Assembly (NCBI RefSeq): GCF_000389635.1
Contig: NC_021182.1
Location: 2,232,001 to 2,296,000 of the forward strand
From: Clostridium pasteurianum BC1
GTDB lineage: Bacteria; Bacillota; Clostridia; Clostridiales; Clostridiaceae
DNA length: 64,000 nt
Direction of reading: 5' to 3'
The notes under the pieces were generated by a model. The model did no database searches. It was not told the DNA's origin and saw nothing but the letters and a program-made list of their open reading frames with translations. Shown one piece after another: positions 58,653 through 64,000 of this stretch; position 1 is the first letter of the stretch, and each line of letters opens with the position of its first letter. The position numbers and the translations under genes are program-made.

Positions 58653-59789
58653 GTGAGGGTACAGGAAGTAATATTAGATAGGAACAAAAAAAGGTATATG
58701 CTACTCGATAATGAAAAATTACCAATAGTACCAGTAGTGAAATATTTAAAATATCTCGATAATACAGGGAAAAGCAGTAATACTCAGAAGACCTACTGTT
58801 ATAGTTTAAAGCTATATTTTGAGTTTTTAAAAGAAATGCAAAAAGACTATCGGCAAGTTGATATAAATGCGTTATCCGATTTTGTAGGTTGGTTACAAAA
58901 CCCTTACGAAAGTTGTAAAGTAACAAGTTTAAAGCCAATTAAATCGAAGAGGACAGAAAAAACAGTAAATCTTACTGTAACAGTAGTAACTAATTTTTAT
59001 GATTATTTGTTTAGGAGTGAAGAAATTGAAAATGATATACTTCAAAAACTAATGGGTCAAATATCTACTGGCAGACATAGGGTATATAAAGATTTTTTAT
59101 ATCATGTAAATAAGGATAAACCTATAAATAAAAATATACTAAAAATCAAAGAACCGAGAAAAAAGCTAAATGTGCTTACTAAAGAAGAAGTTGAAAAAAT
59201 CTATAAAGCAACTACTAATATAAGAGATAAATTTTTAATAGAATTACTCTTTGAAACTGGATTAAGGATTGGTGAGGCTTTATCTTTATTTATAGAGGAC
59301 TTTATTTGTGACTATAATAAAGGGCATAAAATTAGATTAGTAGATAGAGGAGAACTTTCTAATGGAGCAAGACTAAAGACAGGAGAAAGAGAAATATATA
59401 TATCACAAGAGTTAATGGATTTATTTGATGATTATATGTATGAAGTTTTGGATGAATTAGAGATTGATACTAACTTTGTATTTGTTAAATTAAAGGGGGA
59501 AAATCAAGGGGGGCCTATGAGTTACATTGAGGTAAGCGCTTTATTTAAAAGGCTTAAAGAAAAAACGGAAATAGACGTACATCCTCATCTTCTAAGACAT
59601 ACCCATGCTACAATTTACTACAGGCAAACTAAAGATATTAAACAATTGCAGGAGAGATTAGGGCATTCCCAAATACAAACAACAACGAATATGTATTTAC
59701 ACCCTTCTGATGATGATATAAGAGCAAGTTGGGAAAAAGCACAATCAGCTTTTAAAATAACAAATAATGGAGAAAAGAAGGATACTTAA
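58653..59789 (+). CDS. tnpA: Tn554 TnpA-like tyrosine recombinase
   Basis: 378 residues. N-terminal SAM-like core-binding domain (about 25-140) and C-terminal catalytic domain with R205 (ETGLRIGEAL), H312-LL-R315 (HPHLLRHTHAT), H338 (LGHSQI) and nucleophile Y348 (NMYLHPS). All catalytic residues are present. It starts with GTG nine bases after AGGAGG. Two bases separate it from tnpB. It catalyses strand exchange together with TnpB. Confidence 0.88.
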   Translation: MRVQEVILDRNKKRYMLLDNEKLPIVPVVKYLKYLDNTGKSSNTQKTYCYSLKLYFEFLKEMQKDYRQVDINALSDFVGWLQNPYESCKVTSLKPIKSKRTEKTVNLTVTVVTNFYDYLFRSEEIENDILQKLMGQISTGRHRVYKDFLYHVNKDKPINKNILKIKEPRKKLNVLTKEEVEKIYKATTNIRDKFLIELLFETGLRIGEALSLFIEDFICDYNKGHKIRLVDRGELSNGARLKTGEREIYISQELMDLFDDYMYEVLDELEIDTNFVFVKLKGENQGGPMSYIEVSALFKRLKEKTEIDVHPHLLRHTHATIYYRQTKDIKQLQERLGHSQIQTTTNMYLHPSDDDIRASWEKAQSAFKITNNGEKKDT

Positions 59790-59791
59790 TA

Positions 59792-61909
59792 ATGAGTAAT
59801 AACTTGAAGATACTAGGTTATAATGACATAGCTAAATATAATGAAAAGATAATTGATACCTTGTCAAGTTATACAGAAACATATGTTGAAGCTAATAGAA
59901 ATGTTACTTATAAAATAGTAAAAGACAATTATTTTCTAATTAATAATGATTGGAACATTAGTTTTATTGGTAATATAGAGCAGTTTAAAGCTCAATACGC
60001 TACATTTCAATATGCATGGAAAAATATAAAACTTAGTTTTTGTAGCGATTATAACTTAGGATTAGAAATTAAATATATTTTATATAACAAATTATTTAAT
60101 AATGAATGGTCTCTTAAAACTGTAGTTTCGCTTCATTTGGCTTCACTTAAAAAAGTATTTGAATTTATGAGAGAAAAATACCCTTTATCAGACTCTTTAT
60201 TACAATTAAATATTGAAACTGGGAGCTTTCAATGGGTAGATTGGCTTGAAAGTAAAGATATTAAAACAACGATAGAAAAGCATTATGATATTTACGATAA
60301 AAAATATAAGGAAAAAACAACAATTGCAAACTTTTTATCTTCAATTTATAAATGGCTTGAAAATGAAACAGATACAAGAGATGAGTGGGAAAAGGATATT
60401 TGGGATGTTGTAAATCTTAAAAAATATGGAATATATTATATAGAGTCTAATTGTGCACGTTATATTAATTTTACAAAAATAAAAAATTTAAATATTAGAG
60501 AATCAATAAAAAGATACTTTAAGCAAAGATTTTTAAGTAAAAATAAATTTACATTGGAAGGCGCATTGACATATTTAAAGTATCTGCCAAATTTTATTAA
60601 TTATGTTTTAGAATTAGAGCCTTCTTGGAATGATTTAAAACAGTTGGAAAGGAAGCATATTGAAAAATATATAGAATGGCTTAATGTCTATACGGAACAA
60701 AATTTCACAAGAAAAGAATCTAATCCTGAAAGCTATCAAAGACTGGCATTAACTATGATTAAAAAATTTTTACTTGAAATTCAAATGAGAGAATATGAAA
60801 TAGCCCCATATAAAGATATTAGAAAACTTCTTTTTTTAGATGACATGCCTACATTAAAAAATAAGCATTATGATAATATAAAGTATATTCCAGATATAGT
60901 TTTAGAACAATTATTTAAATATATAGAATGTTTAAGTAAAGACATTCAAGTAATAATATGGATTATGTATAAAACAGGACTTCGGATTTCTGACACTTTA
61001 AACTTAAAACAAGATTGCTTAATACGTATAAACAACAAATATTGGATAGAAACAGATGTTAAAAAGACCTATGTAATCGAGCATAGAATTCCTATAGATG
61101 ATGAATTAGCTAGCTTAATTGCCATACTTATTGATACCTCGAAAAAAAATAGCAATATGGATAATAACCCTAAGAATTTAATTTTTGTTAGATGCACAGG
61201 TAAAAGAAAGGGGAAAACATATCTTAGGGCTTCAATATCTAGAGCCTTAAATAAAATGGCTCTAAATCATAATATAATAGATGAGAGTGGTAATAAATTT
61301 CATTTTAATAATCATGCATTCAGACATACTTATGCAATAAAGCTTCTTAATGGTGGTACTGACATATTTACTGTGCAAGAGTTACTGGCTCATGCATCAC
61401 CTGAAATGACTTTACATTATGCAAAGTTACTTGATGATACTAAAAGAAAAGCTTTTGATAATGCAGTAAAACAAGGTGTATTTAGTTTTGATATTGAGGG
61501 AAATCTCCAGGATGAGACAAATAGAGAAATACCAGAAAATATACTTGATATGCTTTGGACTAACCATAAACTAAATGCTATTGACACACCTTATGGTACT
61601 TGCTTGCAAAGAAGTAAAGGGAAATGTACCTTTGCAAAGCAGCCGCCATGTTTAACTTGTGATGGAGGTAAGCCTTGTAAGGATTTAAGTGTAGGCATCT
61701 TTGAAGGTGATATTAAAAAATATGAAATTCATATAACTTCTACAAAGGCACTTTTAGAACAAGTAAAAATATATAACCGCAAAGATATGGTTCTAGAAAA
61801 TGAAGAGATTCTTAACTGTTATAATAGAATATATAGCACTATCAGCTCTGGAAATATTATTTATGGTAGACTGGATAGATTAAGGAAACAAGGTGATGTA
61901 AGTGAGTGA
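59792..61909 (+). CDS. tnpB: Tn554 TnpB-like tyrosine recombinase
   Basis: 705 residues. A long N-terminal region (1-370) precedes the catalytic domain: KTGLRISDTLNL (Arg near 397), NNHAFRHTYAIKLL (His-x-x-Arg near 508), LLAHASPEMTLHYAKL (His and Tyr near 541). A C-terminal cysteine cluster (CLQRSKGKCTF..PPCLTCDGG) may bind zinc, as in TnpB of Tn554. It overlaps tnpC by eight bases. Intact. Confidence 0.88.
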   Translation: MSNNLKILGYNDIAKYNEKIIDTLSSYTETYVEANRNVTYKIVKDNYFLINNDWNISFIGNIEQFKAQYATFQYAWKNIKLSFCSDYNLGLEIKYILYNKLFNNEWSLKTVVSLHLASLKKVFEFMREKYPLSDSLLQLNIETGSFQWVDWLESKDIKTTIEKHYDIYDKKYKEKTTIANFLSSIYKWLENETDTRDEWEKDIWDVVNLKKYGIYYIESNCARYINFTKIKNLNIRESIKRYFKQRFLSKNKFTLEGALTYLKYLPNFINYVLELEPSWNDLKQLERKHIEKYIEWLNVYTEQNFTRKESNPESYQRLALTMIKKFLLEIQMREYEIAPYKDIRKLLFLDDMPTLKNKHYDNIKYIPDIVLEQLFKYIECLSKDIQVIIWIMYKTGLRISDTLNLKQDCLIRINNKYWIETDVKKTYVIEHRIPIDDELASLIAILIDTSKKNSNMDNNPKNLIFVRCTGKRKGKTYLRASISRALNKMALNHNIIDESGNKFHFNNHAFRHTYAIKLLNGGTDIFTVQELLAHASPEMTLHYAKLLDDTKRKAFDNAVKQGVFSFDIEGNLQDETNREIPENILDMLWTNHKLNAIDTPYGTCLQRSKGKCTFAKQPPCLTCDGGKPCKDLSVGIFEGDIKKYEIHITSTKALLEQVKIYNRKDMVLENEEILNCYNRIYSTISSGNIIYGRLDRLRKQGDVSE

Positions 61910-62282
61910 ATATGACCGCAAATCTCATTTAGAGAAGTTACATTCTGAAAGGAAAGCTAACACTCGAAAGAAGATTGATGAAGCAATACAAAGGCTTATA
62001 AGGTCAAATAAATCTATAAATTTTAATAGCGTTTCAAATGAAGCCGGATTATCTAAAGCAACTTTATATAATAATTCTGACATAAGAGAAAGGATTGAAA
62101 CTTTAAGAAATCAACAAGCTCAAGTACCTACCCCAGCGCAGGTTAAGAGGGAAATGGATGAAAATAATAAAGATGCTATAATTGCAAGTCTTAAAAGGAA
62201 AATCAAGAACCTATTAGAAGAAAACAAGCAAATAAAGGAGCAAGTAAAGATTAGTTATGGAGATATTTATAAGAAAATTTAA
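61902..62282 (+). CDS. tnpC: Tn554 TnpC-like accessory protein
   Basis: 126 residues. A basic N-terminal part has a TetR/HTH-like helix pair (INFNSVSNEAGLSKATLYNN), followed by a C-terminal coiled coil (DAIIASLKRKIKNLLEENKQI). TnpC influences orientation and frequency of Tn554 transposition but is not catalytic. GTG 61902 lies in the tnpB 3' end. Confidence 0.8.
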   Translation: MSEYDRKSHLEKLHSERKANTRKKIDEAIQRLIRSNKSINFNSVSNEAGLSKATLYNNSDIRERIETLRNQQAQVPTPAQVKREMDENNKDAIIASLKRKIKNLLEENKQIKEQVKISYGDIYKKI

Positions 62283-62297
62283 TCGGGGGGAAATTTG

Positions 62298-62606
62298 GTG
62301 AAAGAAGAAATATTATCTGATTTTCCACAAATAAAGTCAGATATAAAACAAAAAATAGTTGGGAAATACTCTTCTTCTGGCATTTTAGAATTAAGTGAAG
62401 AAGATGAAAGAATCATTACAGAAATAGAGACAGAAGGCAAAAAATTCGATAACAAAGTTATATGCGTTATAGATGGTATTATGTCTGTTGGAGATACACA
62501 AATTGCAGTTACTAGTTATACCTTTACAGATAATGAATTTAAACCCTATAAATATAATGGGTGTCTAGTAATTTATGCAAAATGTTATAATCACACATGG
62601 AATTAA
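62298..62606 (+). CDS. Small protein after tnpC, unknown function
   Basis: 102 residues, starting VKEEILSDFPQIKSDIKQKI. Mixed, soluble, with a beta-rich C-terminal half. GTG 62298 is seven bases after GGGGGGA. It lies 15 bases after tnpC and so is probably the first cargo gene of the element or a part of its operon. I do not recognise a family. Confidence 0.5.
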   Translation: MKEEILSDFPQIKSDIKQKIVGKYSSSGILELSEEDERIITEIETEGKKFDNKVICVIDGIMSVGDTQIAVTSYTFTDNEFKPYKYNGCLVIYAKCYNHTWN

Positions 62607-62800
62607 ATGAAATCGGAATTATTGGTATGGCAGAAAAAAGTGGAATTGTAACTTGTGCATTTTGAAACATACTGCAAATTGGTATATTAGTGTAACGTGT
62701 AAGTCGTTGATTGATAAAAAAGTTGCACAATTGATTAATCTTAGTTTAGGACCAAAAATCAGGAGCAGACCATAGCAAACACTCAAAATTTAGGCATGAA
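62607..62800. other. Degenerate sequence after the transposon genes
   Basis: No gene. A short in-frame stretch GIIGMAEKSGIVTCAF at about 62612-62665 ends in a stop and looks like a scrap of a lost gene; not recognised. Confidence 0.25.
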
Positions 62801-62845
62801 ACAAAAGTCAAAGTGCTAAAAAATCACTTTGGCTTTTGTTTTAGT
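62801..62845 (+). terminator. Hairpin terminator
   Basis: ACAAAAGTCAAAGTG / CACTTTGGCTTTTGT with a TTTAGTTTT tail. Confidence 0.8.
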
Positions 62846-62890
62846 TTTAAGTTGGTGTGGAGGTAATATATGTGTAATCAATAGCAAAGT

Positions 62891-62959
62891 AGATTAATTA
62901 ATGTAGATTTCAAGTAATTTCAATGATGCACAATATATTTTTGTAGCATTAATTAATCT
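62891..62959. repeat. Perfect 13-base inverted repeat, 43 bases apart
   Basis: AGATTAATTAATG (62891-62903) and CATTAATTAATCT (62947-62959). AAGT occurs on the outer side of both arms. It could be an element end or an operator. The 62960-63155 stretch before the next gene shows only a ribosome-binding site (AAAGGAGTG). Confidence 0.5.
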
Positions 62960-63155
62960 CCACTTTTCACTTCATAATGCGAATGATCCTCCAAACCCAA
63001 TGGATTCATTGAAATTATAAAATATAATTATTTAGAATTTTTATACAAAGGTGTAATTATTCAAACTTCATAAAGTCTTCATAAATTCAGTAAATATTTC
63101 TTTAAAATAATCTATTAAAATAGGCTTAGAGAAGAATTGAAAGGAGTGAGATTTT

Positions 63156-63857
63156 ATGAAACACTTGGTAATTATACCAGCTTATAATGAGGGGCAGAAC
63201 ATTTACAATGTGGTAAAAAACATAATAAATAGTACCTCAGAATTTGATATTGTGGTTATTAACGATGGATCTAAGGATAATACATACTTTGAGGCAAAAA
63301 AAGCAGGCGCGAAGGTATTAAATCTATCAAGTAATTTAGGTGTTGGAGGTGCAGTTCAGACTGGATATTTATATGCATACGATAATAACTATGATGTCGC
63401 TGTACAAATTGATGGTGATGGTCAACATTGTTCTGAAGACCTACTTAAACTACTTGAAGAAATTAAAAGAAATGAAGTGGATATGGTAATTGGGTCTAGA
63501 TTTATTGGCGAAGGTCATTATAAACCTAGTCTATTTAGAAGTATTGGAATAAAGTACTTTTCTAAACTTGTGTCTTATCTTTGTAAAATTTCTTATTATG
63601 ATACAACTTCAGGTTACAGAATAGTGAATAGGAAAGCCATAGAGCATTTTATCAATTATTATCCTCAAGATTATCCTGAAGTAGAGACAATCGTGTATGC
63701 TGTAAAAAATGGTTTAAAAGTAAAAGAAATTTTGGTTAATATGAATAAAAGGCAGGGTGGTAAATCTACTATAACACCGTTAAAGTCAATATATTATATG
63801 ATAAAGGTGACTTTAGCATTAATAATTGAGAAACCAAGTGAAGGTGCACTTCAATGA
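63156..63857 (+). CDS. GT2-family glycosyltransferase
   Basis: 233 residues of the dolichol-phosphate mannosyltransferase/GtrB-like group. IPAYNEGQN at the start, VVINDGSKDNT, the DxD metal motif QIDGDGQH near 89, GSRFIGEG, and TTSGYRIVNR. It lacks the C-terminal membrane helices of some relatives. Such enzymes move sugars from a nucleotide donor onto a lipid carrier or surface glycan. It overlaps the next gene by four bases (ATGA), a common GT2 plus DUF2304 pairing. GGAGTG ribosome-binding site. Confidence 0.85.
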   Translation: MKHLVIIPAYNEGQNIYNVVKNIINSTSEFDIVVINDGSKDNTYFEAKKAGAKVLNLSSNLGVGGAVQTGYLYAYDNNYDVAVQIDGDGQHCSEDLLKLLEEIKRNEVDMVIGSRFIGEGHYKPSLFRSIGIKYFSKLVSYLCKISYYDTTSGYRIVNRKAIEHFINYYPQDYPEVETIVYAVKNGLKVKEILVNMNKRQGGKSTITPLKSIYYMIKVTLALIIEKPSEGALQ

Positions 63858-64000
63858 ATATATTTTGCTTGTTTGTTTCTATAACTTTTCTAGTAATAAA
63901 CGTTACATTAATTAAAAAGAGAAGAGTGGAATTTGAGTATAGCTTGTTATGGATAATGGTATGTACTCTATTAATAATATTTTCTGTAGATGAAAAACTT
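63854..64000 (+). CDS. DUF2304-like membrane protein, 3' end outside the window
   Basis: 49 codons visible. A first membrane helix (about 2-20), then the basic loop KKRRVEFEYSLLW and the start of a second helix, the layout of DUF2304 proteins that accompany GT2 glycosyltransferases. The start ATG overlaps the upstream stop as ATGA. It probably helps anchor the glycosyltransferase step at the membrane. Confidence 0.65.
   Translation, partial: MNIFCLFVSITFLVINVTLIKKRRVEFEYSLLWIMVCTLLIIFSVDEKL

Larger units (their letters stand above)
58522..62606 (+). mobile_element. Tn554-type transposition module (tnpA-tnpB-tnpC), boundaries approximate
   Basis: Two tyrosine recombinases of different size followed by a small coiled-coil protein, tightly packed, is the Tn554 plan. 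The left end lies near 58495-58522, where the polymerase gene loses family similarity. No right end or matching 3' polymerase fragment is seen in the window, so it may lie beyond 64000 or be lost. Confidence 0.65.

Noticed and set aside
18495-62800. tRNA gene as the island's attachment site
   Set aside because: No tRNA-like sequence was found at either island edge or inside it.

Overview
The window is AT-rich DNA from a Clostridium-type Firmicute. The base composition, strong AGGAGG ribosome-binding sites, T-box and purine riboswitch leaders, and the Nif3 / zinc-ribbon / rnpB gene order all fit that. Species cannot be named from the sequence alone.

Positions 1-18.5 kb look like ordinary chromosome. 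In order they hold: a Nif3-like protein (5' end missing), a coiled-coil zinc-ribbon protein, RNase P RNA, a PLP-dependent trans-sulfuration enzyme, an EamA transporter, and a guanine-type riboswitch driving a purine permease. Next is a branched-chain amino acid block. ilvB (- strand) sits behind two tandem T-boxes whose specifiers read as Leu (CTC) then Ile (ATC). It diverges from ilvC, followed by leuC-leuD-leuB. A TauE/SafE pseudogene, an LtaS-type sulfatase, an RDD-like membrane protein and an RlmD/TrmA-family methyltransferase complete this part.

Positions 18.5-62.8 kb form an accessory island rich in defence-like genes and mobile-element debris. It starts with an Xre / ImmA-like protease / PIN-like nuclease operon. 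Remnants of a conjugative element follow (frameshifted VirB4, C39 peptidase, MinD-like ATPase, winged-helix protein). Between VirB4 and the peptidase lie three cargo genes: a membrane zinc-ribbon protein, an AbiJ-N3-like domain fused to a Ser/Thr kinase, and a PD-(D/E)xK nuclease. The centrepiece (28.7-42.8 kb) is a tightly packed operon of C5 methyltransferase, SNF2 helicase (DrmD-like), Mod-type adenine methyltransferase, Res-type helicase-nuclease, DrmA, DrmB and DrmC. It reads as a DISARM system merged with a type III restriction-modification pair. mod and drmB each carry one in-frame stop where a Gln codon would be expected. A GHKL ATPase follows. Then comes a Gabija-like pair in which the OLD-family nuclease gene is split by an IS21-family element with a 5-bp target duplication, next to an intact UvrD-like helicase. 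An MBL-fold protein plus HEPN-like protein pair, three copies of a multi-hairpin repeat, and HTH-gene remnants come next.

The island ends with a LexA-controlled Y-family polymerase gene that is 3'-truncated beside a Tn554-type tnpA-tnpB-tnpC module. After 62.8 kb a GT2 glycosyltransferase and the start of a DUF2304-like membrane protein follow.

Overall, many defence modules have accumulated, and several (DISARM/type III, Gabija-like) now look inactivated by single point mutations or an insertion.
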